NCBI RefSeq assembly: GCF_003987095.1
Contig: NZ_PIQA01000001.1
Coordinates: 62,001-126,000, forward strand
From: Idiomarina piscisalsi
GTDB lineage: Bacteria > Pseudomonadota > Gammaproteobacteria > Enterobacterales > Alteromonadaceae
Direction: 5' to 3'
DNA: 64,000 nucleotides
Below the pieces are notes generated by a model. It was not told the DNA's origin and did no database searches. It saw only the letters and a program-made list of their open reading frames with translations. Positions 56,625 through 64,000 of this stretch are shown here, in pieces. A program made the position numbers and the translations under genes. Positions within the stretch are counted from its first letter, which is position 1; each line of letters starts with the position of its first letter.

Positions 56625-57103
56625 AGCTGTACATAATGCGTCATGGAGAGGCTCACTACCCGAAAGGAAGCTACTCAGACAGAGAGCGTCGCCTGACCCC
56701 GGAAGGCGAGCGTGAGGTACTCACTACAACGCGATGGCTGGTTGAGCGTCACCGCGAGGTAGACTGTGTGTTTGTGAGCCCGTATTTAAGAGCGCAACAA
56801 ACAGCAACGGTTTTGTTTTCAGAGCTGAAAACTAAACACCGAGAAAATTGTGACGCAATTACGCCTGACGGTCACGCGGCGGCTGTAGTTAGCTGGTTAG
56901 CGGCGGAAATAGAAACCCACGGCTATGAAACTGTAGTGTTGGTGTCTCACATGCCACTGGTTAGCTACCTGGTGCATGAGCTTGATGCCAGTGTACAACC
57001 ACCTATTTTTCCAACGGCAGGTATTGCGGTTATTGAATTTTCGCCAGAAACCTTAACGGGTAAATTTCAGCAGTTAATGATTGCTGAAAAATGTGCGGGT
57101 TAA
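56621..57103 (+). CDS. sixA: Phosphohistidine phosphatase SixA
   Basis: Histidine phosphatase superfamily enzyme of 160 residues with the catalytic RHG (Arg7-His8-Gly9, in IMRHGEAHY), VSPYLRAQQTA and the second histidine in LVSHMPLV. SixA dephosphorylates phosphohistidine on phosphorelay or PTS-Ntr proteins. It converges on smrB with the two stop codons sharing a TTAA. Confidence 0.92.
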   Translation: MKLYIMRHGEAHYPKGSYSDRERRLTPEGEREVLTTTRWLVERHREVDCVFVSPYLRAQQTATVLFSELKTKHRENCDAITPDGHAAAVVSWLAAEIETHGYETVVLVSHMPLVSYLVHELDASVQPPIFPTAGIAVIEFSPETLTGKFQQLMIAEKCAG

Positions 57104-57666
57104 TTGTCATTAACGCGAAGTAACACCAGTAACGACGCGTCGCCGCCCCATTCGCGAGGAGCCTGATGAAAGGCTCTGACTAACGGGTGTTGCACTAACC
57201 AGTGTGGCACCTGTTGTTTTAATTTGCCGCTGCCGTGTCCATGCATAATGCAGCAACAGTCAATACGTTCTTTTTCACAGGCAATAAGCAAAGCGGCGAG
57301 CTCCTGGCGGGCGGTTGCTAAGGTCATTCCGTGTAAGTCGAGCAGCAATTCTGGTGTATAGTCGCCACGCCTTAGCTGCTTGGTTAAGTACGTTGACTCA
57401 CCTTCGGCAGTAAATTGCATAGCGCCTTCGCTAAAATGTGCTTCAAAACCGTCTGAAAAATACTGGCTGGCTTCGCGGCTGGCGGCAGCTATGTCCTTAG
57501 GGCTGTTACCTTGCCTTTGTGTATTCCGCCGTTTTAATTCGGAAACTTTGGGTGGCTCTGGTGGTCGCTTGTCTTGTTCAATAGGAGCTGCACCCTGAGC
57601 TGCCTCGCGAAAAAGCGCGATGTCGTCTTCTGACAGTGAGGATGAAGAGCTTTTCTTTGCGACCAT
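57100..57666 (-). CDS. smrB: Smr-domain endonuclease SmrB
   Basis: 188 residues. The C-terminal Smr domain (about 100-185) has LLDLHGMTLATARQELAALL, MHGHGSGKLKQQVPHWL and AFHQAPREWGGDASLLVLLR. SmrB cleaves mRNA between collided ribosomes in E. coli. The N-terminal arm is polar and predicted to contact the ribosome in the family. It is divergent from prmB with 87 bases between the starts. Confidence 0.93.
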   Translation of the reverse strand: MVAKKSSSSSLSEDDIALFREAAQGAAPIEQDKRPPEPPKVSELKRRNTQRQGNSPKDIAAASREASQYFSDGFEAHFSEGAMQFTAEGESTYLTKQLRRGDYTPELLLDLHGMTLATARQELAALLIACEKERIDCCCIMHGHGSGKLKQQVPHWLVQHPLVRAFHQAPREWGGDASLLVLLRVNDN

Positions 57667-57753
57667 GACTAATGAAAACCGAGTGAAATTAAGGTATCTT
57701 TAACACCAATAAAGATCATCAGTATAAAACATTCGTTGTTCAGGAGACAGCCC

Positions 57754-58686
57754 TTGCACGTTCGAAATCGGGAACAAGCCATTGAAGAGCTTCATAGTAT
57801 CGATGATTTGATACGCTGGAGTGTCAGCCAACTTAACCAGTCTGACGTGTATTACGGGCATGGCACGGACAATCCTATTGATGAGACTCGCGCGCTTTTA
57901 AGCTATGCCTTGCAACTGACTACTGAACAGTTGGCCGCTATGGGGCACTGTCGTGTGCTGACGAGCGAAAAGCATGAATTCATTGAGCTGTTAAACCAGC
58001 GCATTGAGCACAAAATGCCAGCCGCTTATTTAACCCATCAAGCGTATTTTGCGGGGTTGCCGTTTTACGTGGACGAGCGTGTTCTGGTGCCACGCTCACC
58101 CATAGCCGAACTTATTGAGAACGGCTTCCAGCCTTGGTTAACCGAGCAACCTAAGCGTGTATTGGACTTGTGTACGGGCGGTGGTTGTATTGCTATTGCG
58201 TGCGCTTATGCATTCCCGGACGCAGAAGTAGACGCGCTCGACGTGTCGACAGAAGCGCTGGAAGTGGCTGAATTCAACATTGAACAGCATGGTTTGTTGC
58301 ATCAGGTAACGCCTATTCAGTCAGACTTATTTGAGGCTGTACAAAATGAAAAGTATGACCTCATTGTGACGAACCCGCCATACGTCGATGCAGAAGACAT
58401 GGCCGACTTGCCGGATGAATATCATCACGAGCCTGAGTTAGGTCTGGCAGCAGGCGAGGACGGTCTCATTTTGGTCGATAAAATGCTTATGGAAGCGGCG
58501 GACAAACTGAACGATAACGGACTCTTTGTTTGCGAAGTGGGAAATTCAATGCCAGCGCTGGCGCAAAAATATCCGCGTACGCCATTCACCTGGATAGAGT
58601 TTCAACATGGCGGCGATGGCGTATTTTTGCTGACCAAAGAGCAGCTTGAAGAACATAAGCAGCGTCAACTAAATAACTCAAAGTAG
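57754..58686 (+). CDS. prmB: 50S ribosomal protein L3 glutamine methyltransferase PrmB
   Basis: N5-glutamine methyltransferase of ribosomal protein L3, paralogous to PrmC. Visible: WSVSQLNQSDVYYGHGTDNPIDE, YFAGLPFYVDERVLVPRSPIAELIE, the SAM motif VLDLCTGGGCIAIA, and catalytic NPPY in IVTNPPYVDAEDM. The start is TTG at 57754 with a CAGGAGA ribosome binding site at proper distance, giving 310 residues. An upstream TTG at 57736 lies before the ribosome binding site and is rejected. aroC follows after nine bases, as in E. coli. Confidence 0.93.
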   Translation: MHVRNREQAIEELHSIDDLIRWSVSQLNQSDVYYGHGTDNPIDETRALLSYALQLTTEQLAAMGHCRVLTSEKHEFIELLNQRIEHKMPAAYLTHQAYFAGLPFYVDERVLVPRSPIAELIENGFQPWLTEQPKRVLDLCTGGGCIAIACAYAFPDAEVDALDVSTEALEVAEFNIEQHGLLHQVTPIQSDLFEAVQNEKYDLIVTNPPYVDAEDMADLPDEYHHEPELGLAAGEDGLILVDKMLMEAADKLNDNGLFVCEVGNSMPALAQKYPRTPFTWIEFQHGGDGVFLLTKEQLEEHKQRQLNNSK

Positions 58687-58695
58687 GGCTAGCGC

Positions 58696-59784
58696 ATGCC
58701 GGGAAACTCGTTTGGACAACTGTTTAAAGTTACAACCTTTGGTGAAAGCCATGGCCCGTCATTAGGTGCGGTTGTTGATGGCTGCCCACCGGGTCTTGAG
58801 CTGTCTGAAGCGGACTTACAAGAGGCGTTGGACAGGCGCCGCCCGGGGCAAAGTCGTTACACAACAGCGCGTCGCGAAGCCGATGAAGTACGTATTCTTT
58901 CCGGTGTGTTTGAAGGCAAAACCACAGGTACGCCTATTGGCTTGCTTATTGAAAATACGGATCAACGTAGTCAGGACTACTCCAAAATCAAAGATACCTT
59001 CCGTCCCGGCCACGCAGATTATACCTATGAGCATAAATATGGCATTCGGGACTACCGTGGTGGTGGGCGTTCGTCAGCGCGTGAAACAGCAATGCGTGTG
59101 GCGGCCGGTGCTATTGCAGAAAAACTTTTAGCGCAGCAGGGCATTAAGATTCAGGCCGCGTTGACGCAAATGGGCGATATTAAAGCGAAAGACACAGACT
59201 GGCAGGAAGTGAGAAATAACGAGCTGTTTTGTGGTGACGTTAATGCCATCGAGCCTATGCAAGCGCTTATTAAACAGCTATTAAAAGAAGGTGACTCCGT
59301 GGGGGCTCGCATTCGAGTGCAGGCAACTGGGGTGCCACCGGGCTGGGGAGAACCAGTGTTTGATCGTCTGGATGCCGACTTAGCTAAGGCGCTTATGAGC
59401 ATTAATGCCGTAAAAGCGGTAAGTGTCGGTGACGGCTTTGATGTGGTGACCCAAAAAGGCTCTGAGCACAGAGATGAAATGACCAAGAAGGGCTTTTTGT
59501 CGAACCATAGTGGCGGTGTTCTGGGTGGCATTTCAAGCGGTCAGCCCGTTATTGCGGACATTGCGTTGAAGCCAACGTCAAGTATTTCCATCAGTGGGCA
59601 AACCATAGACAAATGGGGCAATGATCAACCCGTTGTCACAAAAGGGCGTCATGACCCTTGTGTGGGGATTCGGGCGGTACCCATTGTTGAGGCGATGACA
59701 TCACTGGTATTGGTTGACCATTGGTTGCGGCAGCGGGCTCAGAACGCGCAGGTAAAAACAGAAACGCCCGATATCAGTCGTTAA
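58696..59784 (+). CDS. aroC: Chorismate synthase AroC
   Basis: FMN-dependent last step of the shikimate pathway, making chorismate from EPSP. 362 residues with all three family signatures: [20 protein letters not shown], the [21 protein letters not shown] region, and [17 protein letters not shown]. Part of the prmB-aroC-epmC line. Confidence 0.97.
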   Translation: MPGNSFGQLFKVTTFGESHGPSLGAVVDGCPPGLELSEADLQEALDRRRPGQSRYTTARREADEVRILSGVFEGKTTGTPIGLLIENTDQRSQDYSKIKDTFRPGHADYTYEHKYGIRDYRGGGRSSARETAMRVAAGAIAEKLLAQQGIKIQAALTQMGDIKAKDTDWQEVRNNELFCGDVNAIEPMQALIKQLLKEGDSVGARIRVQATGVPPGWGEPVFDRLDADLAKALMSINAVKAVSVGDGFDVVTQKGSEHRDEMTKKGFLSNHSGGVLGGISSGQPVIADIALKPTSSISISGQTIDKWGNDQPVVTKGRHDPCVGIRAVPIVEAMTSLVLVDHWLRQRAQNAQVKTETPDISR

Positions 59785-59803
59785 CCAGTAGCATTTAAGA
59801 CGT

Positions 59804-60340
59804 ATGCCAAACGAATTGACACATCATTACTCCCGTTTAATTGAGATATTTAACGATTGCTTTCGTACCCGTTATAACACAGTGTTGGTGGCGGGTGATG
59901 ACGAGCCGTATTACGAACCGGGGGAGGGCGGCGAGCCTAATAAGGTTGTATTTGCTCATGGCTTTTTTGCGTCAGCGTTGCATGAGACTGCGCACTGGTG
60001 CATTGCCGGTGAAAAGCGCCGGCAACAGTTCGATTACGGCTACTGGTACGAACCCGATGGCCGCAATGAACAGCAACAGCGCGAATTTGAACAGGTTGAA
60101 CGAAAGCCACAAGCGCTGGAATGGCTGTTTTCATTATGTGCAGGTTTTAAGTTTGACGTAAGCGTCGACAATTTAAGTGGTGTTGAGGTCGATAGGCATG
60201 CGTTTCGTAAGGCTGTCGCCAAACAGTTAGAGAGCTATCTGGCAACCGACACCTTGCCTCCCAGAGCAAAGATATTTGCAAAAGCGCTGTGTAAGGCGTT
60301 TAATTGTGAGTGGCCAAGTTGCCAAATGATTCAGGATTAA
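59804..60340 (+). CDS. epmC: Elongation factor P hydroxylase EpmC
   Basis: Hydroxylates the beta-lysyl modification of EF-P Lys34. 178 residues with the metal-binding segment LHETAHWCIAGEKRR (about 60-74), followed by DYGYWYEPDGRNEQQQ and EVERKPQALEW-like QVERKPQALEW, characteristic of the YfcM family. It follows aroC by 19 bases. Confidence 0.93.
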   Translation: MPNELTHHYSRLIEIFNDCFRTRYNTVLVAGDDEPYYEPGEGGEPNKVVFAHGFFASALHETAHWCIAGEKRRQQFDYGYWYEPDGRNEQQQREFEQVERKPQALEWLFSLCAGFKFDVSVDNLSGVEVDRHAFRKAVAKQLESYLATDTLPPRAKIFAKALCKAFNCEWPSCQMIQD

Positions 60341-60353
60341 CAAGGAGTTACTT

Positions 60354-60482
60354 ATGTTTTTAAGAGCGTTGTTGTTGGTTGTTGCTGTTTTGGGACTGAC
60401 TGCTTGTGAGACTATTGAAGGTGCAGGTCGTGACTTAGAGAAAGCCGGTGAAGCCATTCAGGACGAAGCAAACGAAGAGTAA
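60354..60482 (+). CDS. Entericidin A/B family small lipoprotein
   Basis: 42 residues. A hydrophobic signal (LLLVVAVLGL) ends in the lipobox LTAC (Cys18); the mature part begins CETIEGAGRDLEKAGEAIQ, the entericidin family pattern of a short amphipathic helix. Members in E. coli form a toxin/antidote-like pair of membrane lipoproteins; here only one is present. An AAGGAG ribosome binding site lies upstream, and the next gene starts two bases after its stop. Confidence 0.85.
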   Translation: MFLRALLLVVAVLGLTACETIEGAGRDLEKAGEAIQDEANEE

Positions 60483-60484
60483 CA

Positions 60485-61624
60485 ATGACAGTAGTAAACC
60501 GTTTAGCGGTTGGCCTGGTGGTTAATCCGTACGCAGGTATTGGCGGCCCCATTGCTTTAAAGGGAAGTGATGGCGCCGATATTCGTGAAAAGGCATTAAA
60601 AGCCGGTGCAGAGCGCAAAGCAATGCAGCGTGCAGAAACCGCGTTAAAAATCCTCCAGAATTATCAAAAACAACTCGGCTTTGTCACTTGTGGTGGCGAA
60701 ATGGGCGAAAATGTATTGAAGTCTCTAGGGTTTTCTTACCAAACCGTATTTAACCCAAATGCTCAGGAAACGTCATCGGAGGACACCAAACAAGCCGTAA
60801 AAGCGATTATTGATAAAAACGTCGATATTCTGCTGTTTGCCGGTGGTGATGGCACCGCTCGTGATGTTTACTCTGTGGTTCCTGATAACCAATTGGTATT
60901 AGGTATTCCGGCCGGAGTGAAAATTCACTCGGGTGTTTACGCTATTAGCCCAACGGCAGCGGGGCGTGTTATTGAGAAAATTCTCAAAGGTGAGCTTTCG
61001 AGTATTCACGAGTCTGATGTGATGGACATTGATGAAAGCGCCTTTAGAGAAGGCATCGTCAAAGCGCGACGCTATGGTGAAATGTCGGTACCTGCCGAGC
61101 TTGAATATGTTCAGGCGGTAAAAATGGGCGGTAAAGAGAGCGATGAGTTGGTGCTTGATGACATAGCGGCAGAAGTTATTGAGCGAGTGGACGACGAACT
61201 GTTAGTGATGGGGTCGGGTTCGACCGTTGCTGCCATAATGGACGATATGGGTATTGAAAATACGTTATTAGGTGTCGATCTCGTTCAAAATGAAACCCTG
61301 GTTAAAAGTGACGTTACTGAGAAAGAGTTGTTTGAAGCCGTCTCTAATTCTGTAGGCTCAGTCAAACTGATTATTACGCTTATTGGCGGACAGGGACATT
61401 TGTTTGGCCGTGGTAATCAACAACTGAGTCCGCGAGTAATTCGGGCAATTGGTAAAGACAACATTTGGGTTGTCGCGACTAAGACAAAGCTGAAGTCATT
61501 AAATAATCAACCGCTTCGAGTCGACACTGGAGACAGTGAACTCGACAACGAATTGTCTGGAACAATTCGGGTCATTACCGGCTACCACGACGAAGTACTC
61601 ATGCCCGTGGCAGCCGTCAGTTAA
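60485..61624 (+). CDS. ATP-NAD kinase family protein (AcoX-like)
   Basis: 379 residues of the NAD-kinase-like superfamily (COG3199 type). The diacylglycerol/NAD kinase motif GGDGT is at 120-124 in ILLFAGGDGTARDVYS. The start LVVNPYAGIGGPIALKGSDG and the later GSGSTVAAIMDDMGI, IITLIGGQGHLFGRGNQQ are typical. The true substrate is unproven: family members are found in acetoin operons and as stand-alone genes. No acetoin genes are near. Confidence 0.85.
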   Translation: MTVVNRLAVGLVVNPYAGIGGPIALKGSDGADIREKALKAGAERKAMQRAETALKILQNYQKQLGFVTCGGEMGENVLKSLGFSYQTVFNPNAQETSSEDTKQAVKAIIDKNVDILLFAGGDGTARDVYSVVPDNQLVLGIPAGVKIHSGVYAISPTAAGRVIEKILKGELSSIHESDVMDIDESAFREGIVKARRYGEMSVPAELEYVQAVKMGGKESDELVLDDIAAEVIERVDDELLVMGSGSTVAAIMDDMGIENTLLGVDLVQNETLVKSDVTEKELFEAVSNSVGSVKLIITLIGGQGHLFGRGNQQLSPRVIRAIGKDNIWVVATKTKLKSLNNQPLRVDTGDSELDNELSGTIRVITGYHDEVLMPVAAVS

Positions 61625-61625
61625 T

Positions 61626-61946
61626 TTAAAACTGTGACTTAGGTAAATGAACGACTAAGCCGTCTAGCTCGTCAGTGACTTCAATTTGGCAGCTCAGACG
61701 GCTGTTATCCTGAGGCTCCATGACCATATCTATCATGTCTTCTTCCTGCTCAGATGGCTCAGGAATTTTATCCTGCCACTCTTTTGGAATGTAGCAGTGG
61801 CAAGTGGCGCATGACATAACCCCACCACACTCACCAACAATACCATCGATAAAATTATCGACAGCGGCTTCCATGACGTTGGTTCCGGCTTCGACATCGG
61901 CTTCAAATTGGTTTCCGTCGGCATCAACAAAATAAACTGTAGGCAT
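61626..61946 (-). CDS. [2Fe-2S] ferredoxin (adrenodoxin/putidaredoxin-like)
   Basis: 106 residues. The cluster ligands are Cys40, Cys46, Cys49 (in GECGGVMSCATC) and Cys86 (LSCQIEV), the C-x5-C-x2-C...C pattern of vertebrate-type ferredoxins. Acidic surface, as usual for electron-transfer partners. Reductase or oxygenase partners are not encoded nearby. The ATG at 61946 is chosen; the reading from 62039 would add 31 residues unlike any ferredoxin. It converges on the ATP-NAD kinase gene with one base between stops. Confidence 0.9.
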   Translation of the reverse strand: MPTVYFVDADGNQFEADVEAGTNVMEAAVDNFIDGIVGECGGVMSCATCHCYIPKEWQDKIPEPSEQEEDMIDMVMEPQDNSRLSCQIEVTDELDGLVVHLPKSQF

Positions 61947-62054
61947 GGTTAATTGGGTTTCCTGTAAATTATTTAAAAAGTGAACAACAAATTTTGTGCC
62001 AATTAGGATAAAATACCTGCCTTTTAACCACAACGCCAAACTTCAAGGTTTCTC

Positions 62055-63347
62055 ATGTTGGAAAAACTGTTTTCGATAAAAGCCAATGGCAGCTCCATAA
62101 AGTCGGAAGTCATTGGTGGCTTCACGACCTTCCTGACCATGGCTTATATTATTTTTGTGAACCCCTCCATTTTAAGTGAAACCGGAATGGATTACGGTGC
62201 GGTCTTCGTGGCGACTTGTTTAGCCGCGGCTATTGGCTGTCTAATAATGGGCTTCTGGGCAAACTATCCCGTCGCACTAGCACCAGGTATGGGTCTGAAT
62301 GCGTTTTTCACCTATACCGTTGTTTTCAGCATGGGGTATACCTGGCAAACGGCGTTAGGGGCAGTGTTCTTCTCAGGCTGTATTTTCTTTTTATTGTCGG
62401 CGTTTCGCGTTAGAGAGTGGATTATTAAGTCCATTCCACCAACGCTTCGCTTAGCGATAGCGGCTGGTATTGGTGCATTTTTGGCATTAATTGGTTTGCA
62501 AAACGCCAATATCATTGTCGCTAATGATGCGACTATGGTGGCCTTAGGTGAATTAGGTGAACCGTCAGTATTACTTGCTGCGGCGGGTTTCTTCTTAATT
62601 ATTGGTTTAGTTGCACGCGGAGTTCAGGGTGCTGCTCTGATTAGTATTTTAGCGGTCACTTTTATTGCCTGGTTGACTGGGTTAGTCGACTACAATGGTA
62701 TTGTTTCTGCACCACCGAGCTTAGCACCAACGTTCCTGCAAATGGACTTAGCTGCCGCTTTTGACTTAGGGATGTTGTCGGTTATTTTTGCCTTCTTGTT
62801 TGTTGATTTATTCGATACATCTGGCACGTTGTTGGCTGTTGCACAGAAGGCCGGTCTGGCGAAAGCCGACGGTCATATGCCGCGCCTGAACAAAGCGCTT
62901 ATGGCAGACAGTACAGCGACAGTAGCTGGTTCAATGTTGGGTACTTCGACAACCACTAGCTACATTGAATCTGCGGCTGGGGTGGCCTCTGGTGGTAAGA
63001 CGGGCTTAGCGGCTGTTGTGGTTGGTGTCTTGTTCTTATTGGCGATGTTCTTTGCGCCACTGGCTGGAATGATTCCAGCCTACGCAACAGCGGGCGCTAT
63101 TATTTATGTCGCCGTACTGATGCTTTTCACGCTGAAAGACGTGAAGTGGGACGACATTACTGAAGCAGCACCAGTAGCTGTGGTTTTATTAATGACGCCA
63201 TTGACGTTTTCAATAGCGGACGGTATTGCTTTAGGCTTCATCAGTTATGTGGTCGTGAAGCTTTTAGGTGGCAAATACAGTGACTTAACGCCAAGTGTGG
63301 TGCTGTTAGGTGCTTTATTTATCGCAAAATTCATTTGGTTAGGGTAG
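62055..63347 (+). CDS. NCS2 family purine permease
   Basis: 430 residues with about 12-14 membrane segments, of the AzgA-like branch of NCS2 transporters for adenine, guanine or hypoxanthine. Signatures: the start [47 protein letters not shown], and [23 protein letters not shown]. It lies seven bases before gpt, so uptake and phosphoribosylation of purines are probably coupled. The exact base is not determinable from sequence. Confidence 0.92.
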   Translation: MLEKLFSIKANGSSIKSEVIGGFTTFLTMAYIIFVNPSILSETGMDYGAVFVATCLAAAIGCLIMGFWANYPVALAPGMGLNAFFTYTVVFSMGYTWQTALGAVFFSGCIFFLLSAFRVREWIIKSIPPTLRLAIAAGIGAFLALIGLQNANIIVANDATMVALGELGEPSVLLAAAGFFLIIGLVARGVQGAALISILAVTFIAWLTGLVDYNGIVSAPPSLAPTFLQMDLAAAFDLGMLSVIFAFLFVDLFDTSGTLLAVAQKAGLAKADGHMPRLNKALMADSTATVAGSMLGTSTTTSYIESAAGVASGGKTGLAAVVVGVLFLLAMFFAPLAGMIPAYATAGAIIYVAVLMLFTLKDVKWDDITEAAPVAVVLLMTPLTFSIADGIALGFISYVVVKLLGGKYSDLTPSVVLLGALFIAKFIWLG

Positions 63348-63354
63348 TAACATT

Positions 63355-63840
63355 ATGGGATGGCATTCAAATCGCGAATTTTTCGTTTCTTGGGAAGAAT
63401 TACATCGAGCAACACGTGAGTTGGCGCGTCGGCAATTACCAGCTGAACAGTATAAAGGCATTATCGCGGTAAGCCGTGGCGGTTTGGTTCCGGCCGCTAT
63501 TGTGGCTCGTGAATTGAATATTCGTGTGGTTGACTGTGTCGCTGTTAGCTCGTACGACCATGACGAACAACGTGATGACTTGCAGCTGTTGAAAGACGTT
63601 ACGGCAACTGGAGATGGTGAGGGTTTCTTAGTCGTCGATGATTTGGTTGATACGGGCAACACATTGAAGTTCCTGCGTGATCGATTGCCAAAAGCCAAGT
63701 TCGTTACCGTTTATGCAAAACCAGCAGGTATGGACTTAGTCGATGACTTCGTTGCGGACTTAGAGCAAGATACCTGGATTCACTTCCCGTGGGATATGCA
63801 CCTGCACTATGTTGAGCCATTGGCAGGGCAAGAACCTTAA
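63355..63840 (+). CDS. gpt: Xanthine-guanine phosphoribosyltransferase Gpt
   Basis: Purine salvage enzyme converting xanthine, guanine or hypoxanthine to the nucleotide with PRPP. 161 residues. The PRPP motif [11 protein letters not shown] is at 93-103, the base-binding part includes TWIHFPWD, and the N-terminus has [20 protein letters not shown]. Slightly longer than the E. coli protein (152). Likely in an operon with the upstream NCS2 permease. Confidence 0.94.
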   Translation: MGWHSNREFFVSWEELHRATRELARRQLPAEQYKGIIAVSRGGLVPAAIVARELNIRVVDCVAVSSYDHDEQRDDLQLLKDVTATGDGEGFLVVDDLVDTGNTLKFLRDRLPKAKFVTVYAKPAGMDLVDDFVADLEQDTWIHFPWDMHLHYVEPLAGQEP

Positions 63841-63864
63841 TTAGCGTTTATAAATCGTTAAGAA

Positions 63865-63897
63865 ACAAAAAGGCCTGATTGAATCAGGCCTTTTTGT
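63865..63897. terminator. Bidirectional intrinsic terminator between gpt and proS
   Basis: A long perfect stem (AAAAAGGCCTGATT with AATCAGGCCTTTTT, loop of one to four bases) flanked by A and T runs on both sides. It serves gpt on the plus strand and the convergent gene on the minus strand. Confidence 0.93.
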
Positions 63898-63919
63898 TAT
63901 CAGGGGCTTGTTGTCGAAA

Positions 63920-64000
63920 TTAAGCGAATTGCTCAAGAACGAAATCAACGCACTGATCGAGATCGATTTTTTGCTTCTCGCCACCGGCTCGTGACTGGTA
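63920..64000 (-). CDS. proS: Prolyl-tRNA synthetase, C-terminal end only
   Basis: Partial gene running off the right edge; only the last 26 codons and the stop are inside. The translated tail YQSRAGGEKQKIDLDQCVDF then VLEQFA matches the ending of bacterial ProRS (the RxxGEKQxI pattern followed by a helix). The assignment rests on this short tail alone. Confidence 0.7.
   Translation of the reverse strand, partial: YQSRAGGEKQKIDLDQCVDFVLEQFA

Overview
The window is a gene-dense stretch of a gammaproteobacterial chromosome. Housekeeping protein sequences and gene order point to the Alteromonadales, most likely Idiomarina or a close relative. That placement is my recognition of the proteins and synteny, not a database search. 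I see no rRNA, CRISPR array, insertion sequence, integrase or prophage. The only span over 300 bases without a protein gene is 19823-20520, which holds a tRNA operon.

Region 1 (1-17614, minus strand) is the conserved envelope, ribosome and replication block: miaB, phoH, ybeY, corC, lnt, a small membrane protein, leuS, lptE, holA, nadD, rsfS, rlmH, mrdA, rodA, mltB, rlpA, dacA, ybeD. Genes overlap or nearly touch. The block joins cell elongation (PBP2/RodA, lytic enzymes, DD-carboxypeptidase), lipoprotein and LPS export (Lnt, LptE) and ribosome maturation (YbeY, RsfS, RlmH).

Region 2 (17697-27709) holds a DMT exporter, ubiF, a five-gene tRNA operon (Met, Leu-UAG, Gln, Gln, Leu-CAG) with a clear stringent-type promoter, an SDR enzyme, fumC, ychF, pth, rplY, prs, ispE and lolB. 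Region 3 (27844-36572, plus) is the hemA-prfA-prmC...kdsA line. It carries an inserted response regulator with a decayed HD-GYP-like tail, a SirB2 protein, a DUF819 membrane protein, and trkH after kdsA.

Region 4 (36655-43584) has a PsrA-like repressor with a palindromic operator next to fadE, a secreted S41 protease convergent with fadE (each gene's likely terminator lies in the end of the other), nagZ, and queC/queE.

Region 5 (43677-55212) is the accessory part. It begins with a 14-gene Tad/Flp-like secretion-pilus operon: three short pilins of the G|QxxxE type, a TadG-like protein, CpaB, secretin CpaC, ATPase TadA, TadB, TadC, a DUF192-like protein and a TadD-like TPR lipoprotein. It has no prepilin peptidase or TadZ. 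In its middle are three adjacent genes carrying four copies of a Trp-rich domain of about 165 residues with an invariant C-x9-C pair, which I do not recognise. A hipBA toxin-antitoxin pair with a strong operator follows.

Region 6 (55241-64000) returns to core genes: smpB, ratA, rnfH, sixA, smrB, prmB, aroC, epmC, an entericidin-like lipoprotein, an ATP-NAD kinase-like protein, a [2Fe-2S] ferredoxin, an NCS2 purine permease, gpt, and the 3' end of proS at the edge.
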